DNA from: Saprospiraceae bacterium
GTDB taxonomy: Bacteria; Bacteroidota; Bacteroidia; Chitinophagales; Saprospiraceae
Direction: 5' to 3'
Length of the DNA stretch: 55,558 nucleotides
Assembly (NCBI GenBank): GCA_016710625.1
Contig: JADJVK010000030.1
Coordinates: forward strand, 1 to 55,558
Part shown: piece after piece, positions 1 to 9,697 of the stretch
Numbering within the stretch: the stretch's first letter is position 1
Layout of the letters: every line of letters begins with the position of its first letter
Notes under the pieces: generated by a model
The model's database searches: none
What the model was told of the DNA's origin: nothing
What the model saw: only the letters and a program-made list of their open reading frames with translations
Made by a program: the position numbers and the translations under genes

Positions 1-1921
1 TAAAGCTAAAATTCTTCCTAAAACAAGTAATTATAATGATAAAAATCCATCCAATCCGAAAACAGATGTAGATATTATTGGTATTGACAGAAATACTATT
101 GATATCATTTCATTAGATACTTCAGATATACATATTGAAGTTAGAGGAATTACCAATTGTAATATAACTGAAAAATCAAGTTTTGATATTAAATATAAAT
201 CTATTAATAATGATATAAAAAACATCACATTATGTCCAAATCAAAAAACCTATGATGACCCTTTTTTCAAAGATGACATAATCACACCAAATGATACTTG
301 CGGAAAAATTAAAACATATAACTATTTACATGTCGAATCCATTGGATGCAAGTACAATGTTACTTTACATGTTTCAAAAACCTGTGATACCTCTACTATT
401 AGAGATTTAGGAACATTTAATATTTGTAAAAACAGTTTTTTTGTAATGGATAATATTATATACAAGGATACCAATTTTGTATATCAAACGAATCCTAATT
501 TTGTTATTAATAATGATAAGTCTATCTGTAAGAAGGAATTACGATTCAAACTTTCAGAACTTAAACCTTCAAAAAACATTTTACAAAATGGATATATATA
601 TTGCAATAGTGATAAAATAACACTTTATACACCAAAGATTGAATTCGCTTCAAATACTAAAGTAGCTTATCAGTGGGAAAAGAGGACTTCCTCAGGTTGG
701 GTAAAAATTCCTAATGCTACAAAGGATACATTATTGGTGGAAGATGCAGGTACTTATAGATTATTTCAAGATTATAAAGTTCAAAATGTGATTAATCAAG
801 CAATATTTACTGGAGAATATTGTAATATGACATTTTATTCTGACACTATTACTATTAACCAAAAAGCAATAATTGCAACGCCAAATATTGCTGCCATCGG
901 AAAAAAATGTATAGGAAATACAATAACACTATCTCCTACTCTACCAGATGTTAATCTTACTTATCATTGGTTAGATTCCGATGGAAATAACAGTCAGAAC
1001 AATGAATTTAATGTATCATTGTCTAAAAATCCATTAAAAGTTTGTTTAATAGCAAATTCGAATTGTGGTACAAATTCAGATACAATTTGTAAAGACTTTA
1101 TTGGAGTCGATTCATTAAAGGAGAAACCAAGTTTCAGCGGAATCAAACAATATTGTGTTGGGGAACCATTGATTTTGACTATTGATAATTTCGACCCTAA
1201 CATAAAATATAGTTGGATTTACCCAATTGACTCGATGGACATTGCTGTCAAAAATAATACTGCTGATTTCGCAGCCTATTTTCCAGGAAATTATCCTATT
1301 ACATTATTAGCTGATAATGGTTGTAATGAGTTGAGCTCAACGAATGATTTTTCATTTGAAAATCAATTGAGCAAATCCAAAATTTATGGGTCTTCTATTG
1401 TAAATGAAAAGACATCACAATCCTATTGTCTTTATACTGGACAAAATAATGTTACTTGGAAAAGTTCAAAAGGATTGAAATTTAAGCAAAGTTATAAAAA
1501 TGGGCAAAGTTGCATTTCTGTATCATTCCCTAAAATCAGCTCTAGTGGTTGGATTACAGCGACCCATTCTAATAGTTGTTCGTCCATAACTGACTCCATT
1601 TATGTAATTGTAAAACCTGTTTTATTTTCAAATCAGTTATCGAAATCAAATAATATAGAAGCGATTACGGAGCAACATCAAGATTTGGAAGAAAATCAAT
1701 TTAAGATTACCCCAAATCCATCCAATGGCAATTTTTCCATCTCTAGTAGTTTTGAATTTGACAAAATAGAGGTGATGAATATTATTGGCAGGGCGATCTA
1801 TTTTGATAATTCCAATAATAATCAATTTAATATTAGTGAATTTCCATCGGGTTTATATATAGTTTCATTGGTGAAAAATGGTCAAAAAATAGGTAGTAAG
1901 AAGCTGATGAAGGTAGATTGA
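1..1921 (+). CDS. T9SS type A cargo protein, 5' end cut by window edge
   Basis: The reading frame is open from base 2 through the TGA at 1919-1921, about 639 codons, so the gene starts left of the window; the first internal ATG at 446 is not a real start. The product is Cys-, Asn- and Ser-rich with repeated Ig/PKD-like beta segments and no enzymatic motif that I recognise. The last ~75 residues form a type A sorting domain: ITPNPSNGNFSI, then a beta strand ending IGRAIYF, then FPSGLYIVSLVKNGQ and a basic end KKLMKVD. Such proteins cross the outer membrane through the type IX system and are usually anchored or released at the surface. It is a paralogue of the next gene: both carry an NDTCGK motif, a Cys-Asp-Thr motif and a SGWI motif in the same order. 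Role unknown; an adhesin or surface-layer role is only inference. Confidence 0.85.
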   Translation, partial: KAKILPKTSNYNDKNPSNPKTDVDIIGIDRNTIDIISLDTSDIHIEVRGITNCNITEKSSFDIKYKSINNDIKNITLCPNQKTYDDPFFKDDIITPNDTCGKIKTYNYLHVESIGCKYNVTLHVSKTCDTSTIRDLGTFNICKNSFFVMDNIIYKDTNFVYQTNPNFVINNDKSICKKELRFKLSELKPSKNILQNGYIYCNSDKITLYTPKIEFASNTKVAYQWEKRTSSGWVKIPNATKDTLLVEDAGTYRLFQDYKVQNVINQAIFTGEYCNMTFYSDTITINQKAIIATPNIAAIGKKCIGNTITLSPTLPDVNLTYHWLDSDGNNSQNNEFNVSLSKNPLKVCLIANSNCGTNSDTICKDFIGVDSLKEKPSFSGIKQYCVGEPLILTIDNFDPNIKYSWIYPIDSMDIAVKNNTADFAAYFPGNYPITLLADNGCNELSSTNDFSFENQLSKSKIYGSSIVNEKTSQSYCLYTGQNNVTWKSSKGLKFKQSYKNGQSCISVSFPKISSSGWITATHSNSCSSITDSIYVIVKPVLFSNQLSKSNNIEAITEQHQDLEENQFKITPNPSNGNFSISSSFEFDKIEVMNIIGRAIYFDNSNNNQFNISEFPSGLYIVSLVKNGQKIGSKKLMKVD

Positions 1922-1928
1922 TAAAATT

Positions 1929-1974
1929 GCTGCTTTTGTTTTGTTTTTTTAGCAAGACAAAAGCAGCGATTTTT
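1929..1974 (+). terminator. Rho-independent terminator
   Basis: An 11-bp perfect stem, GCTGCTTTTGT (1929-1939) with ACAAAAGCAGC (1957-1967), is followed by GATTTTT. It lies directly after the stop of the first T9SS cargo gene and before the start of its paralogue, so the two are probably transcribed separately. Confidence 0.75.
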
Positions 1975-2001
1975 CAATATTTATTATCTTATCTAAAAAA
2001 C

Positions 2002-3798
2002 ATGAAAAAGATAAGCTCAATCATCCTATTTTTATGCCTACAAAAATTTGATTTTTGCACAGAATTGTACGCCATCAGACAATTGTTCTCAAGCTCCTTT
2101 TTTAAATTTAGAAAATTATATCACCACTAAAAGTGGATATTCTCCGTCTTCGATTCCACCATTAGAATGTACAGATCCTAATAATCCTTTTAGTCTTGGA
2201 AATGATTTATGGATAAGATTTACACCTTTGGTCACCAATTTCTATTTCATTATTGAAAGCTTAGGAAATAGGAATACTGCTATTTAATAATCAAGCTCTA
2301 ATTTATGAGGATTGTAATTCCTTATCAATTGATTGTTCGCCAGAATGCTCAGATTCTCTTGTAATAGGTAATAACCTGACATTCACCATTGGCAATACCT
2401 ATTTTCTTTGTATCAGAAGTTGTCAAGGCTCTATAAATCCAATAAAAATATCAACCAATAAAAGCAATGTGATCAATAAACCAGCTGATTTACTGAAAAA
2501 TCAATCTATTATTATTACAAACAAACCGAAAACTATTTATTGTAAAAATAATATTTCGACCATATCTGCAAATCAAATCGAATGTGCCACAGCCTATCAT
2601 TGGAAAGTTGAAAAAGGTGCTGCAGAACTAATATTTGATCCAGAACAATCGGTTTATTTAAATGAAAAAGATAAAAATGGATATAATTTGCTTTGGTCCT
2701 AACAAAAATAATATACAACTAAAAATAAATGATTATCAAAAGCTACAACTTAGCGTTCAAGGAACCAATGGAGTCGATACTACTAAAAAAACATATTTTG
2801 ATATAAATGTGGACTCTATAGAAAAAATTACTAAAACAGTAAGTATCTGTAATAATGAAAAGTATTATATTGATAACAATCTGCCAGGAAGCCCCTTTTT
2901 AGTAAATGATACTTGTGGCAAATCAACTACCTATTTGGTTGATTATTACGAAAATGAATGTAAAAAAAATCTAAAGCTGACCCTCACAAAAATTTGTGAC
3001 ACTATCATTCCAGTACCTGATTTTGATTCAAAAAAACAGTATTGCCCAAATGTATTGTATGCTGTTCCAATTAAAAAATATAGTTCCTCATTTATATTTG
3101 ATTGGGATATTCCCAATGACTCTTTTGATATTTTCACAAAAGATTCCAGTATTTATTTTCAATTTTATTATCCAGGGAACTTTCAAATTCCATATACAAT
3201 CACAAATGGATGCAAAACTGTAAAAAACAAATTGGTTGTATTGGTAAATCCAAATCTAGTTCATGCTTCTATTATTGGAAATAAAGTTGTTTTCGAAAAA
3301 AGCACACAATTATATTGTATTAATTCATCGGCTGATTCCATTATTTGGACTTCCTCCAAATTTTTGAATTGGAAAAATAAAATTTTTAATAATCAAAAAT
3401 GTATTGATGTTCACTTTGACAAAATAAATCAAAGTGGGTGGATATATGCTAGACAGTTTAATGAATGTTCTGATATAAAAGATTCAATATTTGTAGTGGT
3501 TCTACCAAAAAAGAATTTCGAAATTACTAATTCATTAGAAAATGAAAAAAATGTTGAAAAAAATGAAATAAATAATTACACTATTTCACCAAATCCAACC
3601 AATGGCTCTTTTTCGATTTCAATTGATTCTGATATTGATTACTTAGATTTGATTGATTTATATGGCAAAAAAATAAAAGTCTATCCAAACCATCACAACC
3701 AATTTGAAATCAATCATTTACCTAATGGGTTTTATTTAGTTTCGATTCATAAAAATGGTTTGAATTCATCATTTCAAAAACTCATGAAATTAGAATAA
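2002..3798 (+). CDS. T9SS type A cargo protein, paralogue of upstream gene, frame broken three times
   Basis: Start ATG at 2002 gives MKKISSIILFLCLQ. Removing one A from the A5 run near 2041-2045 continues as NLIFAQ followed by NCTPSDNCSQAP, a clean Sec signal peptide. The frame changes again near 2270-2278 and near 2670-2690. All three behave as single-base insertions, so the last frame equals the first and the corrected protein is 597 residues. The N-terminal part has a conserved 'ndlWirFtp' segment often seen in Bacteroidota secreted proteins. The C-terminal half matches the previous gene (NDTCGK, KICDT, SGWIYA). The last ~75 residues are a type A sorting domain (ISPNPTNGSFSI, LPNGFYLVSIHKNG, KLMKLE). 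Fragments open as they stand are about 2048-2287, 2280-2702 and 2662-3798. Either a decayed copy or sequence error; function unknown. Confidence 0.75.
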
Positions 3799-3850
3799 TT
3801 CTAAATAAAAATTATCTGTATTTCTTTATTTAAACATTGCAAAAATTTCA

Positions 3851-3858
3851 TACATTTG
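3851..3858 (+). promoter_or_regulatory. Putative -7 element of the pnt operon
   Basis: TACATTTG matches the Bacteroidota sigma-A -7 consensus TAnnTTTG and lies 69 bases before the pntAA start. I see no convincing TTTG box at the usual 19-21 base distance upstream, so this is a partial match. Confidence 0.4.
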
Positions 3859-3926
3859 AGCCAATAAAAAACATCCTTTTCCATTTTGTTAAGGTTGTAA
3901 TATTAAAGTACAAATTGTTTTATTGA

Positions 3927-5033
3927 ATGAATATTGCAATAGTTAAAGAATCGAAAGATTTTGAAAGAAGGGTTGCATTAACACCAGATATTTGTAAACA
4001 GCTTATAAATTCTGGTTTTGAATGCAGTGTTGAAAAGGGAGCTGGTGCTTCTTCGTTTTTTAAAGATGCCGCTTATGCTGATTTGGGTTGCAAAATAGTA
4101 GATTCAAAATCAGATTTAATCAAAAATGCAGATGTTGTTGTTAAAGTGAATCCTTTAACAAATGAAGAAATTGGGATGATGAAACCAAATGCCATTTCAA
4201 TCTCTTTTATGTATGCTGGTTCCAATCCTGATTTGGTCAGCAAATGTGTCCAACAAAATATTTCTGCCTTTTCAGTAGATGCTATTCCTAGAATTTCTAG
4301 AGCCCAAAAAATGGATGCTCTGAGTTCACAAGCTAATTTAGCAGGTTACAAATCCGTTATCATTGGTGCATATCATTTAGGTAAGATTTTCCCTTTATTG
4401 ATGACTGCTGCTGGTACGATCAAACCAGCTAAAGTTGTCATCATGGGAGCAGGAGTCGCTGGTTTACAAGCAATTGCAACAGCTAAGCGATTAGGTGCTA
4501 TTGTAGAAGTAAGTGATATTCGTCCAGAAACAAAAGAACAAGTTGAATCGCTAGGTGGAAAATTCATCGAAGTTCCAGCTGATGATTCAGTGAAAATGGA
4601 AGGTGGATATGTCAAAGGCGTCTCTGAAGACTTTTTGAAAAGACAAAGAGAAATTGTTGCAAAACACATTTCTGAGGCTGATTTGGTGATTACAACAGCT
4701 TTAATTCCTGGGAAAAAAGCACCCATGCTGATTCCAGAGGATTTGGTCGATAAAATGAAATTGGGCTCAGTGATCGTGGATATGGCAGTAGAACAAGGCG
4801 GAAATTGTGCTTGCAGCGAATATGGAAAAACGGTTGATAAAAATGGGGTTACCATCGTTGGAGAACCAAATATTCCATCGTTATTGCCATTGAATGCTAG
4901 TGAATTATATGCTAAAAACTTGGCTACTTTCTTATTGCATCTTGCTACTAAAGATGGTTTCAAATGGGAAATGGATGAAGAAATCACCAAAGGTAGTTTA
5001 ATTGTTCACCAAGGAAAAAGTTTAATCAATTAA
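3927..5033 (+). CDS. pntAA: Re/Si-specific NAD(P) transhydrogenase subunit alpha, part 1
   Basis: This is domain I (NAD(H)-binding) of the membrane proton-translocating transhydrogenase, which makes NADPH from NADH using the proton gradient. The 368 residues start MNIAIVKESKDFERRVALTP, the classic alanine dehydrogenase/PntA N-terminus, with the Rossmann motif VMGAGVAGLQAIATAKRLGA near residues 172-191. The KMDALSSQANLAGYKSVI segment (~130-147) and a VIVDMAVEQGGN segment (~275) are family hallmarks. The protein ends before any membrane segment: the membrane part of the alpha subunit is the separate next gene, two bases downstream, a split common in many bacteria. The whole pnt operon reads in one direction to the terminator at 6775. 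A 205-codon antisense open frame inside it (4373-4990) is a shadow. Confidence 0.95.
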   Translation: MNIAIVKESKDFERRVALTPDICKQLINSGFECSVEKGAGASSFFKDAAYADLGCKIVDSKSDLIKNADVVVKVNPLTNEEIGMMKPNAISISFMYAGSNPDLVSKCVQQNISAFSVDAIPRISRAQKMDALSSQANLAGYKSVIIGAYHLGKIFPLLMTAAGTIKPAKVVIMGAGVAGLQAIATAKRLGAIVEVSDIRPETKEQVESLGGKFIEVPADDSVKMEGGYVKGVSEDFLKRQREIVAKHISEADLVITTALIPGKKAPMLIPEDLVDKMKLGSVIVDMAVEQGGNCACSEYGKTVDKNGVTIVGEPNIPSLLPLNASELYAKNLATFLLHLATKDGFKWEMDEEITKGSLIVHQGKSLIN

Positions 5034-5035
5034 TA

Positions 5036-5344
5036 ATGAGTGAGATAATTAATTTTTTAGGTTCGAATATACAAATGTTGTATATCGTTATTCTCTCCAT
5101 TTTTGTTGGAGTTGAAGTTATTGGTAAAGTACCTGCTGTTTTACATACTCCTTTGATGAGTGGTGCTAATGCTATTCACGGAGTGGTTATCATCGGTGCT
5201 ATTATTGTTATGTTAAATACTGATAGTTCTAATATACTAGCTTTGTCACTGGGTTTTGTTGCCGTTGTTTTAGGCACTTTGAATGTTGTGGGAGGATTTG
5301 TAGTGACTGATAGAATGTTAGAAATGTTTAAAAAGAAAAAGTAA
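5036..5344 (+). CDS. pntAB: NAD(P) transhydrogenase subunit alpha, membrane part
   Basis: A 102-residue hydrophobic protein with about three membrane helices (~12-30, 45-63, 68-90). It contains the conserved segment VGVEVIGKVPAVLHTPLMSGANAIHG (in two overlapping parts, VGVEVIGKVPAVLHTPL and LMSGANAIHG) typical of PntA domain II, which forms half of the proton channel with the membrane part of PntB. It starts 2 bases after the pntAA stop and ends 7 bases before pntB, so translation is probably coupled. Length is normal for the split PntAB type and no frame problem is seen, unlike its neighbour pntB. Confidence 0.94.
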   Translation: MSEIINFLGSNIQMLYIVILSIFVGVEVIGKVPAVLHTPLMSGANAIHGVVIIGAIIVMLNTDSSNILALSLGFVAVVLGTLNVVGGFVVTDRMLEMFKKKK

Positions 5345-5351
5345 AAATTTT

Positions 5352-6740
5352 ATGAATTCACTTTATACTTTAGATATAATCTATTTAATCGCTTCAGTAA
5401 CCTTTGTTGTAGGTTTAAAAATGTTAAGCCATCCAGATACAGCAAGAAAAGGGAATCTTTGGGCTGCTTTTGGGATGGGATTAGCAATCATCGGAACCAT
5501 ATTTTTATATGAGAGCCACTATGCAGTGAGAGATTCTTTCAAATTAATGTTAATTTTGGAGCAATCGGTGTAGGAACTGTAGCAGGTTGGATGACTGCCA
5601 AAAAGTACAAATGACCAAAATGCCCGAGTTGGTTTCTCTTTTCAATGGTATGGGTGGAGCCTGTGCAGCTTTGATTGGCTTGATGGAATACGAACACAAT
5701 AAAGGAAATACCATGGCTATCTCTACAATTATTGCAGGGATGATTATCGGGTCGGTTTCTTTTAGTGGTAGTATCATTGCCTTCATGAAATTGAATGGCA
5801 CTTTGAACAAGCCAGTTAGACTTCCTAGTTATAATGTGGTGAATACCATAATAATGTTAGTGCTACTTGGGATCGGAGCTTATGTTTCTTACGACCAACC
5901 TGCCTTTATTTTTGTTTTAGCCTTGTTTGCCTTAGCTCTAGTTTATGGTGTCTTGTTTGTTTTACCAATTGGTGGTGCTGACATGCCTGTGGTTATCTCT
6001 TTGTTGAATTCATTCACTGGTTTAGCAGCAGCTTTTGGTGGATTTTTGTATCACAACCAAGTAATGTTAACGGGTGGTATTTTAGTAGGGTCTGCTGGAA
6101 CCATTCTGACTTTAGCGATGTGTAAAGCGATGAATCGCCCATTGAGCAATGTTATTTTCGGAGCATTTGGTGGCGGTGCAGCTAGTGGCTCTGGACCAGA
6201 AGTGAATGGAAGTATAAAGATATATCCATTTCAGACACAGCTATTTTGATGAATTATGCTAAAAAGGTGGTGATAGTTCCTGGTTATGGATTGGCAGTGG
6301 CTCAGGCACAACATGTGATTCACGAACTTGAAAACATATTGGAAGCACATGGGGTGGAAGTAAAATATGCGATACATCCTGTTGCTGGTCGTATGCCTGG
6401 GCATATGAACGTCCTTCTTGCAGAAAGTAATGTTTCTTATGATAAATTAGTAGAGATGGATGATATCAACCCTGACTTTCCGAATACGGATGTTGTGTTG
6501 GTGGTTGGAGCAAATGATGTGGTAAATCCTGCTGCAAAAACGGATCCTAGCTCTCCGATTTATGGAATGCCAATTTTAGATGTTGAAAATGCAAAACATA
6601 TCATTGTCAATAAAAGAAGTATGAATGCTGGTTATGCTGGTATTGATAACCTATTGTTTTACAATCCAAAAAATAGTATGTTATTTGGCGATGCCAAAGA
6701 TGTATTGACAAAATTAGTACATGAATTGAAAAATATGTAA
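5352..6740 (+). CDS. pntB: NAD(P) transhydrogenase subunit beta, frame broken three times
   Basis: PntB forms the rest of the proton channel (domain II) and the NADP(H)-binding domain III. The open pieces are 5352-5573, about 5549-5600, about 5587-6249 and about 6219-6740. Adding one base at each of three points (5541-5549 after the AAA codon, 5599-5604 in the A run of GCCAAAAAG, and 6215-6219) gives one 463-residue protein, the normal PntB length. The restored text reads VNFGAIGVGTVAGWM, then KKVQMTKMPELVSLFNGM, and later GSIKDISISDTA then VVIVPGYGLAVAQAQH. Domain III motifs are intact: GYGLAVAQ, HPVAGRMPGHMNVLLAE, VGANDVVNPAA, KRSMNAGYAG. About eight membrane helices lie in the first ~270 residues. 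Without correction the proton channel and NADP domain would be separate peptides and the enzyme non-functional. Confidence 0.92.
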
Positions 6741-6774
6741 TCAGGTATTTGACAAATAGAATATAATATTTCAC

Positions 6775-6807
6775 TGGGTTGCCAAGTATGGCAACCCATT
6801 TTTGTTT
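6775..6807 (+). terminator. Strong Rho-independent terminator of the pnt operon
   Basis: A perfect 10-bp stem TGGGTTGCCA (6775-6784) and TGGCAACCCA (6789-6798) encloses a 4-base AGTA loop and is followed by a T-rich tract TTTTTGTTTT. It sits 35 bases after the pntB stop. Confidence 0.9.
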
Positions 6808-6886
6808 TAATAAATAGCATTTAAAATTTATTTATTGTAAAATCCAATTGAACTAAATTAGACTTTCAAATAAATTTCAACAATTT

Positions 6887-6894
6887 TATATTTG
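6887..6894 (+). promoter_or_regulatory. Putative -7 element before the orphan sorting-domain ORF
   Basis: TATATTTG is a full match to TAnnTTTG and lies about 68 bases before the ATG at 6962, just after the pnt terminator. It suggests the small downstream ORF is transcribed. No clear -33 TTTG is visible. Confidence 0.4.
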
Positions 6895-6961
6895 TATTTT
6901 AACTTTAAATTATTTAACTTTATCTTATAAATTAATTTCACAAAACAAAACCTTATTAAAT

Positions 6962-7240
6962 ATGTTACAACACCAAAGAAAATTGTTCAATAGCAACATT
7001 AAATTTCTTTTCCTTTCTCATTTTCATGATCGATTATTTTTCATAAATACACTTTCAAATCCAGAGAATTCAATTATCCAAGTTATGGATTTGAATGGTA
7101 GATCCATTTCTAGCCAAAACTTTTCAAATTTAGAAAATGGAGTGATGAATATCTCAAACATGACAACAGGCATGTATTTATTAAAGTGCATAGATGGCAA
7201 TAATATACAAACCATCAAGTTTGTAAAGAATAAATCTTAG
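6962..7240 (+). CDS. Short protein that is almost only a T9SS type A sorting domain
   Basis: This 92-residue ORF has a basic, hydrophobic N-terminus (MLQHQRKLFNSN then IKFLFLSHFHDRLFF) joined directly to a sorting-domain end: NPENSIIQVMDLNGRSIS, then the MTTGMYLLKCIDGNN segment and the basic tail KFVKNKS. The usual passenger domain is missing, and the first strand of the sorting domain (normally xxPNPxxxxxxI) looks degraded (INTLSNPENS). The N-terminus is not a convincing signal peptide. It is flanked upstream by a terminator and a -7-like element. It may be the remnant of a deleted cargo gene, a frame-damaged gene, or a genuine small peptide. No function can be assigned. Confidence 0.5.
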   Translation: MLQHQRKLFNSNIKFLFLSHFHDRLFFINTLSNPENSIIQVMDLNGRSISSQNFSNLENGVMNISNMTTGMYLLKCIDGNNIQTIKFVKNKS

Positions 7241-7287
7241 ATTCCTAGAAGCAATTTAATTGAGCTACTAGGTTTTTTAAAAAATAT

Positions 7288-8437
7288 ATGTATGAAAAGC
7301 AATTTGTATTTTTTTTTTTTTTTGCAAGCATAAAATTTATGTTTTCTCAGGATATTCCTAATTGGGATTTGCAAATAAATGACAAGTCTTCATTTTTTGA
7401 TTTCAACTTATGTGCTGGAGACCCAGCATTATTCGAGATAACCTATAATAAAGTAAAATATCCGATAATTATAGATTCCATTCATTGGTATTTCCACAAA
7501 ACTAAAAGTTCAATTATATTTTACACCGATTGATACAACAGTATGTAATTTATTGTCTCCCTATATAAATAATGTTGTAGCTGCACATATTTATTATACA
7601 GCAGATGGAAAACAACTAACTAATTAATTTTATTGTTCCATTTTGTGTTCAATATTGTCCTATCCAAAATGCTAATTTCAGAGAAAGTAATCGAGTAGTT
7701 TGTGAACGTACTGAGGGTATAGATTTTACTGATTTGTCCGATAGAATTCCTACCCAGTGGCAATGGACCTTTGAGGGTGGAACACCTAATAGTTCAACCT
7801 TAAAAAATCCAACAGGAATTCGGTACAATCAATCTGGAAATTATGGGGTACGTCTCATTGCAAGCAACCCTGCTGGTGCAGACACTATCTACAAACCCAA
7901 TTGGATAAAAGTGTTGCCTTCTCCCACTGCATCCGTCGACACGGTTCAACAAATTCTAGCCAATATTGGCGATACCCTATTTTAGAAAAATGCTTTGTGG
8001 GTACCAAATATCTATGGAAAAACAGTAAACAAACGGTTTTAGATTCCGTTGAATCCTTACAATACATAGTGAGAAAAAATGAAACCCTTACTTGTACTGT
8101 CTCTCAGGATAGCTTTTGCGACGCCAATTGCATTTATAAAATAAAAATCAGCGATACTCCAAAGATATTTATCCCAAACGTTATTAGCCCAAATGAGGAT
8201 GGCAACAATGATTATCTAGAAATCTATGGTAATCAACACCAACTGCTCTTGCTTCAAATTTTTGACCGCTGGGGCAATCGAATTTACTCTACAACGGATC
8301 CATTGGGCAAATGGGATGGGCTCGTCAACAACCAAAAAGTCAACCCAGGTACCTATGTTTGGTTGATTCGTTATATCGATTTAAGAGATAATAAAGAAAA
8401 AGTACTCAATGGAGATGTGACAGTTGTTCGAGAATAA
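7288..8437 (+). CDS. PKD-domain T9SS type B (gliding-associated C-terminal) cargo protein, frame broken
   Basis: The start is uncertain: ATG 7288 gives MYEKQFVFFFFFASIKFMFSQ, while ATG 7292 (MKSNLYFFFF...) would fit better if the 15-T run at 7309-7323 were one base shorter. Both lead to a signal peptide ending FSQ. Further frame changes are near 7505-7523 (one extra base), near 7622-7625 (one extra base) and near 7980-7982 (one T missing); corrected length is about 382 residues. A PKD-like domain lies at about 7690-7930 (WQWTFEGGTPNSST, NPTGIRYNQSGNYGVRLIA). The C-terminus is a type B sorting domain: PNVISPNEDGNNDYLEI, IFDRWGNRIYST, WDGLVNNQKVNPGTYVWLIRY, and ends VLNGDVTVVRE. Surface-exported; partner or ligand unknown. 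Confidence 0.75.
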
Positions 8438-8503
8438 CAAATAAAATTATAAAGTAAATCACCTTCATTACAAATTCAATTTTAAATATTATAAAAATTT
8501 ATA

Positions 8504-8511
8504 TACATTTG
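8504..8511 (+). promoter_or_regulatory. Putative -7 element of the amidase gene
   Basis: TACATTTG matches TAnnTTTG. It ends 25 bases before the TTG start at 8537, which fits a short leader. No clear -33 box. Confidence 0.45.
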
Positions 8512-8536
8512 CAATTGTAAAAAAAGTATATTTGTT

Positions 8537-9695
8537 TTGCCACTTAAAATTTTCATTTTTCTATTTCTTATTTTTCCCTTTTTGAGCACTGCTCAAGAAA
8601 AATTAAATTTTCATAAAGTAAAAATTGATAAAGGCGAAACGATCAAATCATTAATAAAGAAATACCAACTAGATGTCGAAGATTGTAATCTTCAAAAATT
8701 TTATAAACTAAACAAACTCACCCCTACTAGTAAATTAGACATCAATAAATCTTATTTTATTCCAGTCCTACTATTTGATTTCAATGGTAAATCTATTAGA
8801 AGTTCCATTGATATTGACGATTGGCAAGTAGCCTATAGAATAGATTTGTACAATAAAAAAATGTTGGATGCTGGAAAGCGGAAAAAAAACATAAAAGACA
8901 GCAAAATCATTTGGGTACCTTATCATGAATTATATTGCAAAGAAGAAATAGTCGTTAAACAGACTTCAAAGCGAATCTTCCCTATTTTTGGAAAAAAATA
9001 TGAGAAAAATTCCTCTATTGGATAAAAAATTAGCTGGCAAAGTATATTATATCGATGCTGGACATGGTGGTCCTGACCCTGGTGCAAATGCAAAATTGAA
9101 TGGTCATCGGATGTGTGAAGACGAATATGCCTATGATATTAGCCTTAGAGTTGCAAGAAATTTAGTAGAACATGGAGCAATAGTATATATGGTGACTCGA
9201 GATATTAATGATGGCATTCGAGATGAACAGCTATTGAAATGTGATTCAGATGAGCTTTCCTATGAAGGAGAGGCGATACCCATTAATCAAAAACAAAGAT
9301 TGAATCAACGATGCAACTCTGTAAATAGGCTTTACCTAAAGCATAAAAAACAGGGCGTGAAATCACAAAGACAAATCATTATTCACGTCGATTCCAGAAA
9401 TAAGAAAATGCAAACCGATGTTTTCTTTTATTATAAAACAGGAGTTAAAGAAGGAAAAACATTGGCTCAATCCATGCAATCTACTTTAGAAAAAAAATAC
9501 AAAGAAGCCCAACCAGGAAGGGGTTATGATGGCGAAGTCAGCTCAAGAGATTTGTATCAATTGCGATTCAGCAAACCCTTAACAGTCTATGTTGAAATCG
9601 GTAATATACGAAATAGCTTTGACCAGCAACGATTTATGTATGAAAATAATCGTCAAGCATTAGCTAATTGGTTATATGAAGGTTTTATCAAGTAA
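8537..9695 (+). CDS. N-acetylmuramoyl-L-alanine amidase (Amidase_3) with LysM-like N-domain, one frame change
   Basis: The protein cleaves the amide bond between N-acetylmuramic acid and the stem peptide of peptidoglycan. It is open as 8537-9025 and 8988-9695. Removing one A from the A5 run at about 9004-9008 joins them (FPIFGKKYEK then IPLLDKKLAGKV) into 385 residues. The start is TTG at 8537; no ATG exists in frame before the upstream stop at 8519. Residues 1-20 are a signal peptide ending LSTAQ. Residues ~25-75 look like a LysM carbohydrate-binding fold (KIDKGETIKSLIKKYQLD). The Amidase_3 domain follows, with zinc motif DAGHGGPDPGA, the glutamate region EDEYAYDISLRVA, IIIHVDSRN and the catalytic VEIGNIRN near the end. 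It probably acts in the periplasm during cell separation or wall turnover. Confidence 0.88.
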
Positions 9696-9697
9696 TT

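Noticed and set aside
1918..2130. Open frame overlapping the terminator after the first gene
   Set aside because: It runs through the hairpin and the wrong frame of the next gene's signal peptide; the real start is ATG 2002.
4373..4990. 205-codon open frame on the minus strand
   Set aside because: It lies fully antisense inside pntAA, has no family motifs and has the composition of a shadow frame.
8988..9695. Separate amidase gene starting at TTG 8988
   Set aside because: It would lack a signal peptide; the leader and LysM-like domain are encoded in the piece directly upstream, joined by one base.
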